From: JBFWMG01 sp050251715
GTDB lineage: Bacteria; Desulfobacterota; Desulfovibrionia; Desulfovibrionales; Desulfovibrionaceae
Reading direction: 5' to 3'
Length of the DNA stretch: 64,000 bases
Assembly (NCBI GenBank): GCA_050251715.1
Contig: JBFWMG010000001.1
Coordinates: forward strand, 62,001-126,000
Below, one piece after another: positions 28,783-43,981 of this stretch. A program made the position numbers and the translations under genes. The number at the start of each line of letters is the position of its first letter. The stretch's first letter is position 1. Below the pieces are notes generated by a model. It was not told the DNA's origin. It saw only the letters and a list, made by a program, of their open reading frames with translations, and did no database searches.

Positions 28783-29228
28783 AATGGTCTCCCATAAGCG
28801 ATTTTATGCCTCTGTGCGGCCTAATCTCGTTATAATACCAGCGTGGAGTTGTTGATGTTAAGCCCCAGAGCAACATTTTTCATGGTTCTTGGTAAAAGTT
28901 TTATTAAAAAATATGGGGTGGTTTCGCGTGGTGTTGAAAATGGTGGAAAATATTTTAAAAATTATTGAGTTCATAGGCCTTTCTTGGACCGTTTATTATG
29001 CACGCTTGCGAGGCATTTGGGGCAGGGCGGGTTACTTCGAGGATATCGATTCAGCACAAGGCGAGCCGCGTTGCATCAAGTCGTATTTTGGGCGGGTCCT
29101 GCTTCTGGATAGGTGCCAAGTCATGTCCGATCATTCCATCGGGCCACATTCGCTCTCACCTGCGGCTGGGCGATCAGGGCTGGCGAAAGCAGATCGCCTC
29201 GGCGACTGTTGCTCACCGAACAGGTCGA

Positions 29229-29354
29229 TGCGGTTATGATAGCCCGTCCCAGTTTAGCCACGAACACAGCCGCCTCTTCGGCGCGCCGCCCCTGCGGGAC
29301 ATCAAGAAGCTGCACCGGGAGGTGCGAACGCAGGAGGCGACGGCCGGTGTGTGA
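29229..29354 (+). pseudogene. remnant of an AraC-family regulator C-terminus
   Basis: The frame encodes CGYDSPSQFSHEHSRLFGAPP followed by LRDIKKL, which matches the second helix-turn-helix and end of AraC/XylS proteins (usual form VGYDSPSQFSREYSRLFG). Upstream sequence in this and other frames shows no convincing N-terminal part. Degraded fragment of about 40 codons. Confidence 0.6.
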
Positions 29355-29597
29355 TGCTGGGAGGGCCGGAGGGCATGGTCTTGGGTTACCGCTTCTCCAA
29401 TACTTGAGGTGGGTCGACGTTGACGCATAAATGCATTGGGGGCGACCTGAAAGGCGGGGCTGCCTCCCCATTATCTGAAGTTGGTGCAAAATGGTGGGGG
29501 CAGTGTATAATTGTCGACCAAAACAGGAGGGTATTTTGTGCCAACTCGGGGCACTGTTATGTTACTGCGACAAAATGCCTGGATTTTGCCGAGAAAA

Positions 29598-29696
29598 TTT
29601 TGCACCATAATATGGTGTAATTTGCACCATATTATGGTGCAAGCGGGGGTAATTTGAGGCTGGTCTGATGTCGTTTGCTCCATAGTATGGTGCAAA
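29598..29696. repeat. three 22-23 bp palindromic sites
   Basis: TTTTGCACCATAATATGGTGTAA (29598-29620), TTTGCACCATATTATGGTGCAA (29621-29642) and TTTGCTCCATAGTATGGTGCAAA (29674-29696) are near-perfect copies of one dyad, TTTGCACCATAnTATGGTGCAAA in shortened form. Two are directly abutted, the third starts 53 bases after the second. They look like operators for an unknown dimeric repressor; no gene start lies next to them. Confidence 0.65.
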
Positions 29697-30319
29697 AAAA
29701 TCTCTTCAAAAGCTACCTGGAGTGCGATTCGTATTCTGATTCATAATTGAAGAATCTATTGCCCTCCGTTGCCTCAGGATATTCGTTCTTGTGGCTGCTT
29801 TTCGGTCATTTTTGGGGCAGATGAAGCTCGTCGACCATCTTCATTCTTATGGCGGGAATGCAGGGGGAATATATTTCAACTTGATTTCAAATGTAAGCAC
29901 AAAACGTGTAAGGTAAGCGTGTTGTAAAAAATAATATGTCTTAAATGTGTTTGGGGTGTATTTCAGATGTCGTCGCGAGATCCTATACTCTCCCAGTGGA
30001 ATAGTCGTTCTGGGCTTTTCATGTTCTCCTGTTTCTTTGGGTACCGCCAGCCCTCTATCCGAGCCTTAGGCATCTCATCGGTGAACTGGAGGCCTATAAG
30101 TGATGCTCGCTTGCGCAGGTGGCGGGACGCTATGCCTGAGGGGCGCTCAATTTGCCCCGCCCCCCGAACGGAAACCATGCGGGATCACCTTTTTGAATGT
30201 TTAATGGCAGGATCTTATATGTACTGAATCAGAGTGTCGGCGGTGGATGGGCTTCAGTTATTGCCATGCCCTGGCATGGATGCTCCCTTGGACCTCTCGC
30301 ACTTCGAATCGGCGCATTG

Positions 30320-32008
30320 CTACCCTTCCAATTGGAGTAGCAGCGTGCGTTTTTGCTGTTCCAGCTTTTCGATCTCTCGGTTCAGCGCCAATAGCTCAGC
30401 GTGTCTGGCTCGCATGGCGTCCTGTTCTCCCTCTGCCAGGGTAGGTATCGGCATGGTGCGGATGTCCGCTGTCTTGAGCTGGGGAACCGTGCCGCCGGTG
30501 GTGCGCTGGACCATGTAGTTCCGAAGCGGCGGGGTGCGGAGCTGGTGGAAGAGGCAGATCGGATCGACGCATTCGGCCACGCGGAGCACCTGGAACGACT
30601 GGCTGAGGATCCAGTCTGACCCGCAGTCTTCGGGCACCAGGACGACCTTGCCCACCGCGCCCTTGCAACTGAGCAGGATGTCGCCGGGCCTGAGAATCTG
30701 CCGACGTTGGGCGTCTTCGATGGGGGCCGGCGCGTGCCGCCGCTTCTCCGGCCGCCGCAGGATGCCGTCCGCGCCGATGTCGCTGATGGCGACCTCGCGA
30801 AAAACCTCGCCGTTAGGCGGTGTTTCGTCGTCCACGAGCACCGTGCTGCCGGGCCATACCTGCCCGCGCATGATCGTCGCGAGTTTGCCGAGCGGCGTGG
30901 TCGTGCCGCCTGAGCCGTTCGTGTGCCTCGTCGCGCCCACATGGCGGCGCGGCGAGATGTCGCAGTCGGCATCGAGCAGCGCCAGGCTTCCCATATGCCG
31001 TGCCCGCGCGTTCTTTGCGCCGCAGACTGCCGCGAAGATGTCCCGCCACCCTGTGAGCCGCGCCTGTGTGCCACGGCCTTTGAGCAGATCGTGAAAACCG
31101 TCAGTCGCATCGATCAGACGCACGGGCGTCTCCCTGTCACGGGTATGGTCCAGGACGAGCAGCGCCGGGTTCCAGCGGGTGCCGGGGATGAGCGTGTTTG
31201 GAAGCTGCACCAAGGCTTCGAGCACGCCCCGGGTCAGCAGGTGGTGCTTGAACATGGTTTCCAGCGGACGTTCGCTCGCCAGAAGGCCCCAGCTGGCCAG
31301 AGTCACGACCCGGCGCGCCGTGCAGGTGAGCAGGTCGTCCAGGTGGGCCATTTCCCCGTCGCTGGTGCGGCGGGCGGCCAGCGGGACGGCCCGAAGTTGC
31401 CGCGCGGGCTGGATGCGCAGGGCCAGGGGCGGGGCGCAGAGGAGCGTGTCGCACTGTGGGACAGGGGCGGTCTCATCGAGCAGGGGATACGGTTGCGCGG
31501 TCCAGTTGGGAAAAAGCCCTGCCAGAGCGGTGCAGGATGGCGTCGGGACTGGGGCCGCGTGAAGGACCCGAGCGTAGCGGCGGGTGGCGACGAGAGACGC
31601 CTGCAGAGAGCCGGGGAACGGGCAATACGCAAGGCTGTCTTCGTCTTCGCTCTGCCCGCCCAGCGCGTCCATGAGCCAGAGCAGTTCCGCCGGGAGCGGA
31701 ACGCCGTAGTCGGTGCGGCGGTGCGGCATGAATTCGGCGAGAAACGTCGCGATGGCCAGCGCCGCGTCGGCCTCGGGCAATGTCGTGAGCGCGGCGCGGA
31801 CCATCTCGTCGAGGCCCGCCTCGGCGGCGTCAGCGAGGCCGGAGGCCGGGGCGGAAGACCGCCCCGACATGACCGCAAGCACGATTTCCTCGGCCCGGTT
31901 CGGGGTAGCCCCCTGCCGCATGAGAGCCTGTCCAATGGTACAGAGCGCGTCGCCCGCAGCCTTGGCCGCCTGCTCTTCTTCCGGTGTGATGGGCATGTGG
32001 TGCATCAT
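30320..32008 (-). CDS. catalytically degenerate N6-DNA methyltransferase fused to an HsdS-like recognition domain
   Basis: 562 residues from the ATG at 32008, overlapping the ATPase stop (ATGATGA). The first 330 residues follow the HsdM plan (RRVVTLASWGLLASERPLETMFKHHLL, then GVLEALVQLPNTLIPGT and WNPALLVLDHTRD), but the SAM-binding motif DPxxGSGG is replaced by YCPFPGSLQASL and the catalytic NPPF by CAPPL, so methylation is unlikely. The last 200 residues resemble one HsdS target-recognition domain (LSCKGAVGKVVLVPE, TGGTVPQLKTADIRTMPIP) ending in a coiled coil (LNREIEKLEQQKRTLLLQL). It probably binds DNA specifically without modifying it, working with the VirD4-like ATPase. Confidence 0.75.
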   Translation of the reverse strand: MMHHMPITPEEEQAAKAAGDALCTIGQALMRQGATPNRAEEIVLAVMSGRSSAPASGLADAAEAGLDEMVRAALTTLPEADAALAIATFLAEFMPHRRTDYGVPLPAELLWLMDALGGQSEDEDSLAYCPFPGSLQASLVATRRYARVLHAAPVPTPSCTALAGLFPNWTAQPYPLLDETAPVPQCDTLLCAPPLALRIQPARQLRAVPLAARRTSDGEMAHLDDLLTCTARRVVTLASWGLLASERPLETMFKHHLLTRGVLEALVQLPNTLIPGTRWNPALLVLDHTRDRETPVRLIDATDGFHDLLKGRGTQARLTGWRDIFAAVCGAKNARARHMGSLALLDADCDISPRRHVGATRHTNGSGGTTTPLGKLATIMRGQVWPGSTVLVDDETPPNGEVFREVAISDIGADGILRRPEKRRHAPAPIEDAQRRQILRPGDILLSCKGAVGKVVLVPEDCGSDWILSQSFQVLRVAECVDPICLFHQLRTPPLRNYMVQRTTGGTVPQLKTADIRTMPIPTLAEGEQDAMRARHAELLALNREIEKLEQQKRTLLLQLEG

Positions 32009-34074
32009 GATGTCCTTTGCTCCTTGGCGTCCTGCTGCTCCCCGCGCAGCGCAGGCTCGCCCTTGACGTCCTTGAATTTCCGTTTGCACGCGCTGCACAT
32101 GGGCAGGGGCACGCTATCGATTATCCTGCGAGGTCTGCCGGTTTCCTTTCTTATCTTTCGGTTGCGAACCGGACCGCCGCACAGGACGCAGGTCTTTTGG
32201 CTTTGTTTGAAGACATCATGCACAACAGCCTGGGCGGGTGAATTGGGCGTGGAGAGGTGCAACTCCAGCCCGCCATCACACGTGCCGACTTCGTGGACAT
32301 CAAAAGGGATACCCAGCGCCTTGCATTGTTCCATGGCCGCATCCGCCAACGGCAGCCAGCCCGGCGGAATGCCGAGGGCTTCCATCCGCCTGACGCCTTT
32401 CAGGTGTTCCCTGTGCTTGTTGTAGAATGCCTTCAGGCCGGGGGAAAGGGTATCCGTTTTCGGTGGTTCGTCCTCGCGAGATGGCCGCTGTTTGTTGGCC
32501 GACAGGATCGGATCGCAGTCCAGCACTGCTGCCACCAGCGTATCAGGCAGGCCGCTGGGGTGGTCCGTGGCAATCCGCTCCGGCGCGTCTTGATGCGTGT
32601 GTCCGTTCCATGACGGCAGCTCCTTTCCGATCTCCAGCCGAGCCCGGCCTTCGTCATGACTAACCTGCACGCCTTGATCGTAAATGGCGTACAGTCCGTC
32701 CGCAAGGGAGAAGGTGAAGAGCAGGGCGCGCCCCCTGGCAAGCGCGTGCGGCTTGACGGGCAGGTCGGGGTATTGCGCAAGATAGCCGAGGGTGTTCGGT
32801 TCATCGAGTTGCAGCACGATCTTGGTCGTGCAATTGGCGAGCAGGGAGCTCACGGTGTCGCGGTTATGGCTGTGGCCATAGAGCGAGGCCATGGATTGGG
32901 TGGCGACCACGTTGATGTTGCGGAACTCTCGCGATTTGCCGAACCAGCTGAAGTCGTTCATGGCGCTGGAGCTGTTCACGTCCATGACGTCCTGGAACTC
33001 GTCGGCGACCATGAACGTATGCATGCCGGGCTGCAGCATGTCCAGTCCGTTGGCGTAGACGTCCATGTAGTATTTTTCCTTGATGAACCGGGCCAGGTAC
33101 ATGCCTGCTGCGTTGGTGGCAGGGGAGAAGCGCAGCACGACGATGCGCCGCTCCTCGTAGATCAACCGTCCGAAATCCATATAATTCGTGGCATCTTGTG
33201 CAGCGAAATTGTCGAGCAGTCGCGGGCCGTTGACAATGAGCCCCAGAATTTCGCGCGTCCGCTGCAGATTCCAGCTCAATTGCATTTCCCAGTCGTCGCT
33301 TTTCGATCGGGCAGAATCCTGGGGCGTGAACACGTGGAATTTGACGTTGGCCAGGCGGTTGACGAAGAGCACATGGTCGTGGCGCGAGGCGTCCATGACA
33401 TGTTCCTTGAAATAGGCCATGAGGCTGCGCGCGAAGGCGTAGTCCGTGCAGGCCGCATGCAACAGCCGCAGGCTCGGAACGAACGCCGGTTCCTTTTCCG
33501 CCAGCAGGTGGAGCAGGTGGACCACGTCGGTGGCGATGCAGACGCCCTTGAACATCCAGCTTGCATTGCGGTCCTGTTCAACGCCGGACATGATCAGGGT
33601 CCGCAGCAGGCCGCCGATCTGGTCCGGTGTCAGGCCCGCAAAGAGGTTGATGGGATGGGCGGATGCGGCCGTTCCCAACTCGATGATGTCCTGCTCCCGT
33701 CCGTGCAGCCGCGCAAGGGCGCGCGCCTGATCGGTAAAATTCCCCTTTACGTCGATGACAAGCCCGCCGAACCCGGCGTGGATGAGCCGATCCAGCATGG
33801 GCAGGATCACGCTCGATGTCTTGCCCCGCCCGGTGCCGCCGAGCACGAGCACATTGTGCGTGCCTTCCCTGAAGGAGATGGTGCCGCCCTCATCGAACCG
33901 GAAGAGCAGGGTGGCGTCGTCTTCGCTGTCGGATGCATGGCTGCGCGGTCTTGCGTCCCGCCCTGCAAGAAAACCCATCGGCTGCCGGGTCTTTTTTGAG
34001 CGGGGCTTTGTGAAAGGGTAGGACTCCAGATTTTCTTCGCTATTCAAGTCGACCATCTGCTCTTCGCTTGGCAT
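32005..34074 (-). CDS. VirD4/TraG-like P-loop ATPase
   Basis: 689 residues; AGGAG lies six bases before the ATG. Walker A VLVLGGTGRGKTSSVILPML (about 76-95), GFGGLVIDVKGNFTDQA after it, Walker B FMVADEFQDVMD (about 352-363) and VVATQSMASLYG are the VirD4/TraG coupling-protein pattern. Unlike conjugative VirD4 there is no N-terminal membrane anchor. The C-terminus has a CVLCGGP...CSACKRKF zinc-binding pair (CxxC, CxxC) of unknown role. No type IV secretion genes are nearby. The neighbours (methylase-like/S fusion behind, helicase fusion divergent) suggest a DNA-translocating defence ATPase rather than conjugation. Confidence 0.8.
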   Translation of the reverse strand: MPSEEQMVDLNSEENLESYPFTKPRSKKTRQPMGFLAGRDARPRSHASDSEDDATLLFRFDEGGTISFREGTHNVLVLGGTGRGKTSSVILPMLDRLIHAGFGGLVIDVKGNFTDQARALARLHGREQDIIELGTAASAHPINLFAGLTPDQIGGLLRTLIMSGVEQDRNASWMFKGVCIATDVVHLLHLLAEKEPAFVPSLRLLHAACTDYAFARSLMAYFKEHVMDASRHDHVLFVNRLANVKFHVFTPQDSARSKSDDWEMQLSWNLQRTREILGLIVNGPRLLDNFAAQDATNYMDFGRLIYEERRIVVLRFSPATNAAGMYLARFIKEKYYMDVYANGLDMLQPGMHTFMVADEFQDVMDVNSSSAMNDFSWFGKSREFRNINVVATQSMASLYGHSHNRDTVSSLLANCTTKIVLQLDEPNTLGYLAQYPDLPVKPHALARGRALLFTFSLADGLYAIYDQGVQVSHDEGRARLEIGKELPSWNGHTHQDAPERIATDHPSGLPDTLVAAVLDCDPILSANKQRPSREDEPPKTDTLSPGLKAFYNKHREHLKGVRRMEALGIPPGWLPLADAAMEQCKALGIPFDVHEVGTCDGGLELHLSTPNSPAQAVVHDVFKQSQKTCVLCGGPVRNRKIRKETGRPRRIIDSVPLPMCSACKRKFKDVKGEPALRGEQQDAKEQRTS

Positions 34075-34780
34075 TTTCAGCTCCTCCCGGCATGGTTGTG
34101 AATCTATGCCGTGTTGTTGGAGAGAGCATAGCCCGTATGGTTATAAATGTCAATAGTCAACTTGTGACTAATAATATCGTGCGCGTGAGGGGGGGGCGCG
34201 GAGGCTGAAGGGGGAGGGCTGGTTTAAGGGAGGCGTGTATTTGTGATTATGGTTGTTATTTAAGGGTGTTGCATTGTTCTGGTCGATGTTGCGGAAATTT
34301 TGGAAAGTGAGGTGATGGTGCGTAATGTTACGCAGCATGGGATCATGTTGCGCAGCGCGGGATCGTGTTGCGCAGCGTGGGATCGTGTTGCGCAGCGTGG
34401 GATCGTGGTACGTAGTGTGGGATCGTGGTACGCAGCGTGGGATCGTGGTACGCAGCGTGGGATCGTGGTACGTGCCATCACGTGCCCTCGCGTGACGTTA
34501 TCCCGCGCTGTCAAACGTTATGCAGCGTTACGCAACGTTACCCCGCGTCGCTTGGGGAGAGGTGGGGTATGGTGATGTGTGATATTGCTAATGTGCTTTA
34601 TTTATTGCGCATACTGGTCTAGCGTTCGGGGTGTGGAAATTTGGTCTGAGGGCGTAGCGATCCCGCTGGAGCGCTTCGTGCATTTTTTTGTATTGATTGA
34701 TCCATGTTGAACAAGTACAAGCCGTTGGGAGGGTGTTCAGTTCATGCCTCCGCCAATTTCGGCGTCAATGAAGCCCAAGC
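34075..34780. other. divergent intergenic region with iteron-like repeats
   Basis: About 700 bases between the VirD4-like ATPase (leftward) and the helicase fusion (rightward). No supported gene. It should hold both promoters and contains the 20-bp tandem repeats listed separately, followed by CG-rich copies of CGTTACGC/GCGTAACG-like words up to 34550. Confidence 0.5.
34321..34480. repeat. 20-bp tandem repeats, each with a GATC
   Basis: Eight units in exact 20-base register. Six are nearly identical (GATCGTGTTGCGCAGCGTGG or GATCGTGGTACGCAGCGTGG, starting at 34341, 34361, 34381, 34401, 34421, 34441) and the outer ones (34321, 34461) are degenerate. Every intact unit contains GATC and a GCGCAGC/ACGCAGC core. 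The register of two helical turns fits cooperative protein binding. Confidence 0.9.
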
Positions 34781-40000
<5,220 letters not shown>

Positions 40001-40070
40001 GGCGCTTGTGCGGATACGGAGGTATTACCGGGGCAGTCTTGCCGTCGGGTTGGGATGGAAAGCGCTATTC

Positions 40071-40790
40071 CTAATACTCCAGCCGCAGCTCAACACTCTG
40101 GTTCAGCTTGAGGCGCAGCATCTTCCATTCAGGGGCGAGCCGGTGAAGGAGCCGGTAAAATGTCGGGGTGTGGTTGCGGACCCGCAAGTGGCAGAGTTCG
40201 TGGAAAATGAGGTATTCGATGCAGTCCTTGGGAGCGGCCACAAGCTCCGGGTTCAGGATGACAATCCCCTCATTGGTGCAACTTCCCCAGCGCTTCTTCA
40301 TGGAGAGCAGGCGCAGGGGAGGAGTGGCTGCAACTCCTATGCTCGCCGCCTCGTGCGCGCATTGCGCGAGCAGGTCGGAAAAGATGCGCTTCGCCTTGCT
40401 GCGCAACCAGTCGTTCATGAGTTTTTTGGCGACATCGTCCTGGTCCGCCTCCAGGATGGAAAGCGTCAGATACGCGCCTTTCAGCTTGGCGCTGCGCGCC
40501 GTGGCGCGGACAATGCGTATGCGGTATTGCCGCCCAAGGTAGCGAAAGGTTTCGCCAGAGGCGTATTGTCTTGCCGGGATTTCCGGCGGGTAGGAGGCAA
40601 AGACCCTCCGCTGCTTGATGATCCAGGGGGCACGCTTGCGTACCGTGGCTTCGATAGCGGCCTGCGGTGCGCCCGAAGGCGCAATGACAACGACCTCTCC
40701 GTCCGGAAAGACATGAATGGCCAGCGTCTTCCTGTTGGCGCGCAGAACTTCAAAGGAAATGGCGGATAGCCCGAATTGGATTGCCGACAT
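40071..40790 (-). CDS. YgjP-like (DUF45) M48-type metallopeptidase
   Basis: 239 residues. The zinc motif HELCHLRVRNHTPTFYRLL (HExxH plus a distal His, about residue 193) and the upstream KKRWGSC are diagnostic of the YgjP/WLM family of zincins. The N-terminal half has the typical R-K-T-x-x-I-x-V-x-x-D-G-x-V-x-V-x-A-P segment. These genes commonly sit at the end of type I restriction operons, as here, 11 bases after hsdR. The precise role in restriction is unknown; protein quality control is one idea. It is convergent with the helicase fusion. Confidence 0.9.
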   Translation of the reverse strand: MSAIQFGLSAISFEVLRANRKTLAIHVFPDGEVVVIAPSGAPQAAIEATVRKRAPWIIKQRRVFASYPPEIPARQYASGETFRYLGRQYRIRIVRATARSAKLKGAYLTLSILEADQDDVAKKLMNDWLRSKAKRIFSDLLAQCAHEAASIGVAATPPLRLLSMKKRWGSCTNEGIVILNPELVAAPKDCIEYLIFHELCHLRVRNHTPTFYRLLHRLAPEWKMLRLKLNQSVELRLEY

Positions 40791-40801
40791 GGGAGGACCG
40801 T

Positions 40802-43800
40802 CTAGGCGAGATCGCGGCGTTTCGCAACGAGGATCAGCCGTTCATTGACGCTGTCCAGGATATCCAGGGGGATCTTGTATCCGCTCGCGTCCTGGGCGTC
40901 GAACAGTATGTCCTCAACGGCGTTGGTCATGTCGTTGATGATGTCGATGTTTGTACTCCAGTCGCGTATCTTCCTTGAAGTGATTGCCCCTTCAATGGAC
41001 ATGGCGACATCCGACAGCAGCTCGCTGTCAGGTACGGACTCTCCAAGCAGCTCTTGAATGACGCCAAAATACGCCGTGGCGTCATCCTTGCCCCGGAGTT
41101 TTTCGGGGATGTCACCTCGTTCCCCCCGTTGCAGGCTGCCGAGGGTTTCCTGCATCTTGTGGAGGTAGTCGGCATCGGAGAGCCGCTTGGCCCGGTGGTT
41201 GCTGATGGCCTCCTGGATGATTTCGGAGAGTCTTTTATACAGCGCGGGGTCCTGGTCCATATTCTCGGTAATGGTCTTTTTCACCCGCGAGGCAATGAGG
41301 TCCGCCTTGGCGGCGTCGCCCTCAATCAGCTCAAGCTGTTGTTCAAAGAGCTCAACGGCAAAGATATCGACCGGAGGGATGATCTCTTTGACTTCGTCGG
41401 CACCTATGTATTTGTTGACCATGTTCCGCAGCTGCTTTTCATATGCCGAATAGTCCACGGCCTCCCCAAAACGTTGTTTCACCGTATTGCGCAGATTAAG
41501 CAGATATTTCAAGTCATGCTTGTATCGCGCGATCGTCTTGTCGGGCGTATTCTCCAAAAATTTCGCGTTGGCCAGCGCCAGTTGCAACGTACAGGCGAAC
41601 AGCCGGAGCGTGTCATAGAAGCGCTGGCGTACATCCTCTGGTTCAAGGGCCAGTTGCATGGCTTCGGGGTCGCCTTTGTCGACCAGCTTGAAGATATCCC
41701 ACACGTTCGTGTGCCGCGCCGGCAGCAGGGCGATTTCCTCGCCCACGTCGAGGAGGGTGTTTTCGATGTCTTCGCGGTCGAATCCCTCGTTTTCCAAGGC
41801 GGCATAGGTGTCGATGGCGTCGTGCAGCGCGCCGAAGATGCCCCGATAGTCCACCACAAGACCGTAGTCCTTGCCATCCCACAGCCGGTTCACGCGGGCT
41901 ATGGCCTGAAGGATGTTGTGGCCTCGCAGGCTCTTGTCCAGATACAGCACGCTGTTGCGGGGTGCGTCAAAACCCGTGAGCAGCTTGTCGATGACAATGA
42001 GTATTTCCGGGTCATCCCCATTGTTGAACGCATTGACCACGGACTTGAGATACGTTTTTTCATTGCCGTACCGGGCCATCATGTCTTTCCAGAACACCTG
42101 CACTTCGGGAATTTTTGACTCATCGACCGAGGTATTGCCCTCCCGGCTGTCCGGGGGCGACATGACGACTTCCACCGTCACCTCGCCAAACTCCTCAAAA
42201 CACTTCCTATACGCCAGGGCCAGCATTCTGCTGGAAACGGCCAGCTGGGCCTTTTTCCCGGTGCCTTTGCAGAACTGTTTGAAGTGCTGGGTAATGTCAT
42301 ACGCACCCAACGCAACAACGGATTCGGCGGAAAAGGCGGCTTCCACCCGTTTGAATTTCCGTTTCAGGTCCGCTTTCTGTTCCTGGGTCAGGGTGTCGGT
42401 GATGCGCTCGAACCATGCGTCGATGGCTGCGGCGTCGCCATGCATTTCGCGCATGCGGCCCTCATAGCGCAGCGGCGCGACCGCCTTGTCACGCACGGCC
42501 TGGTTCATGGTGTATTTGTGGATAAAGCCGCCAAACGTGGCGGCGGTGTTCTTTTCCTGGCGCAGCAGCGGGGTGCCGGTAAAGCCTATGTAGCAGGCGT
42601 TGGGAAAAACGACCTGCATTTTGGCGTGGCTTTGCCCGTACTGGCTGCGGTGGCTCTCGTCGATCAGCACAAAGATGTTGCGGTCCTGATCCTTGACCCG
42701 TTTGTTGGCCACGGTCTCGAATTTGTCGATGACCGTGGTGATGATGGACGCCTTGTCCTCGTGGATGAGCTTGATGAGATGCTCGCCGGTGCGGGCCTGG
42801 GCCACGTCCCTGCCGCACGCCTTGAAGGTCTTGGCGATCTGGTCGTCCAGGTCGATGCGGTCCGTGACGATCACGACTTTGGGGTTTGTGATGCGTCCAT
42901 CCAGCACAAGCGCCTTGGCCAGCATGACCATGGTCAATGATTTGCCCGACCCGGTCGTGTGCCAGATGACGCCGCCGCGTCTGCGGGCGTCGCCCTTGGT
43001 GTTGGTCACGCGTTCGATGGTGGCCCTGACTGCGAAATATTGCTGGTACCGGGCGATTTTTTTGATTTTGTTGTCGTAGAGGATGTAGCCGTAGACCAGC
43101 TCGAGCAGGCGTCGGGGGGTGAGCAGGGACTCGACGGCCTTGTCCTGGGGCGAGGGCAGGCGCGGCTCCGCGCCGAGCAGGCGTTTGAGCGCGGCTTTTT
43201 CCTCTCCCAAGCGCCCGGCCAGCAGGCGGGCTTGTTGGGCCTCGTCGAGCGGGGTGCGCATGAGGGAGCTCAGCCGTTCCGCCTGCGCCGGGGCGTCCTC
43301 TTCCCGCCATTGGGACCAGAACCGGCTGTCCGACCCTGTGGTGGCGTATTTGGCCTTGTTCTGACAGAGGGAGAGCAGGAGCTGGCTGTAGACGTAGAGC
43401 TCGGGTATTTCGTCGATGCGCTGGTTGCGCAGGTGCTGGCTGACGCCTTTTTCCACCGGGTCTTTCTGGTCCGGGCTCTTGCATTCGATGATGGCCAGCG
43501 GGATGCCGTTGACGAAAAGCACGATGTCGGGGCGGCGCACGCTTGTGCTGTGGCGGCGCTCGAACTCGAATTCGTCCGTCGCGTGATAGACGTTGTTTTC
43601 GGGCCGGACCCAGTCGATGTAGTGCAGGGAGTGGCTTTTCACATAGCCGTTGATGGTCTGTTCCAGGCTTTTGCCGAGGGTGAGCAGGTCGTAGACCTGT
43701 TCGCTGGTGGTGACCAGGCTGTCAAAGGGGATTTGGGCGACTTCCTGCACGGCGCGGCGGATGTTGGCGTCGGAAAAGGCGTGGGTTTCGCCCTGGAAGG

Positions 43801-43981
43801 TGATGGAGTTCATGCGCCCTAGCTGCGCTTCGAGCACGTCCAGGAGAATGGGCATGGCCTTGCGCCCCCCGCGCATGGCCAGGGCCTGGGCCGGGGGCAG
43901 GTACTGGTATCCCAACTGCTCCAGCAGGATGAGCGCCGGGGCGTGGGAGGTGGTGAATTCGTTGAGGTCGGGTGATGGCAT
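40802..43981 (-). CDS. hsdR: type I restriction enzyme subunit R
   Basis: 1059 residues. N-terminal nuclease with RPDIVLFVNGIPLAIIECKSP (D and ExK, about 150-170), then SF2 translocase with Walker A HTTGSGKSLTMVMLAKAL (about 340), LIDESHRSQYGQSHAKM (about 438), and FTGTPLL; the C-terminal helical region follows. It cleaves unmodified DNA after translocation, in complex with HsdM and HsdS. It begins one base before the kwaB stop region ends (adjacent genes), so the Kiwa genes lie between it and hsdS. Confidence 0.96.
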   Translation of the reverse strand: MPSPDLNEFTTSHAPALILLEQLGYQYLPPAQALAMRGGRKAMPILLDVLEAQLGRMNSITFQGETHAFSDANIRRAVQEVAQIPFDSLVTTSEQVYDLLTLGKSLEQTINGYVKSHSLHYIDWVRPENNVYHATDEFEFERRHSTSVRRPDIVLFVNGIPLAIIECKSPDQKDPVEKGVSQHLRNQRIDEIPELYVYSQLLLSLCQNKAKYATTGSDSRFWSQWREEDAPAQAERLSSLMRTPLDEAQQARLLAGRLGEEKAALKRLLGAEPRLPSPQDKAVESLLTPRRLLELVYGYILYDNKIKKIARYQQYFAVRATIERVTNTKGDARRRGGVIWHTTGSGKSLTMVMLAKALVLDGRITNPKVVIVTDRIDLDDQIAKTFKACGRDVAQARTGEHLIKLIHEDKASIITTVIDKFETVANKRVKDQDRNIFVLIDESHRSQYGQSHAKMQVVFPNACYIGFTGTPLLRQEKNTAATFGGFIHKYTMNQAVRDKAVAPLRYEGRMREMHGDAAAIDAWFERITDTLTQEQKADLKRKFKRVEAAFSAESVVALGAYDITQHFKQFCKGTGKKAQLAVSSRMLALAYRKCFEEFGEVTVEVVMSPPDSREGNTSVDESKIPEVQVFWKDMMARYGNEKTYLKSVVNAFNNGDDPEILIVIDKLLTGFDAPRNSVLYLDKSLRGHNILQAIARVNRLWDGKDYGLVVDYRGIFGALHDAIDTYAALENEGFDREDIENTLLDVGEEIALLPARHTNVWDIFKLVDKGDPEAMQLALEPEDVRQRFYDTLRLFACTLQLALANAKFLENTPDKTIARYKHDLKYLLNLRNTVKQRFGEAVDYSAYEKQLRNMVNKYIGADEVKEIIPPVDIFAVELFEQQLELIEGDAAKADLIASRVKKTITENMDQDPALYKRLSEIIQEAISNHRAKRLSDADYLHKMQETLGSLQRGERGDIPEKLRGKDDATAYFGVIQELLGESVPDSELLSDVAMSIEGAITSRKIRDWSTNIDIINDMTNAVEDILFDAQDASGYKIPLDILDSVNERLILVAKRRDLA

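Larger units (their letters stand above)
28877..30319. other. gene-poor region with remnants and palindromes
   Basis: About 1.4 kb in which no complete gene can be supported on either strand. The contents I can name are the AraC-type remnant (29229-29354) and the palindrome cluster (29598-29696). AT content rises after 29.7 kb. It looks like a junction between independently acquired modules. Confidence 0.5.

Noticed and set aside
28787..28846. Minus-strand RWYYNEIRPHRG, similar to the end of IS3-type transposases
   Set aside because: Only about 12 residues match, with no other transposase sequence or terminal repeats nearby; could be chance.
32005..34074. Reading the VirD4-like gene as part of a conjugation system
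   Set aside because: No other type IV secretion gene is present, the membrane anchor is missing and the only relaxase in the window is broken and of a mobilisable type.
34300..34575. 91-codon plus frame over the 20-bp repeats
   Set aside because: It merely translates the tandem repeats (AWDRV-like units change frame every 20 bases) and has no ribosome site.
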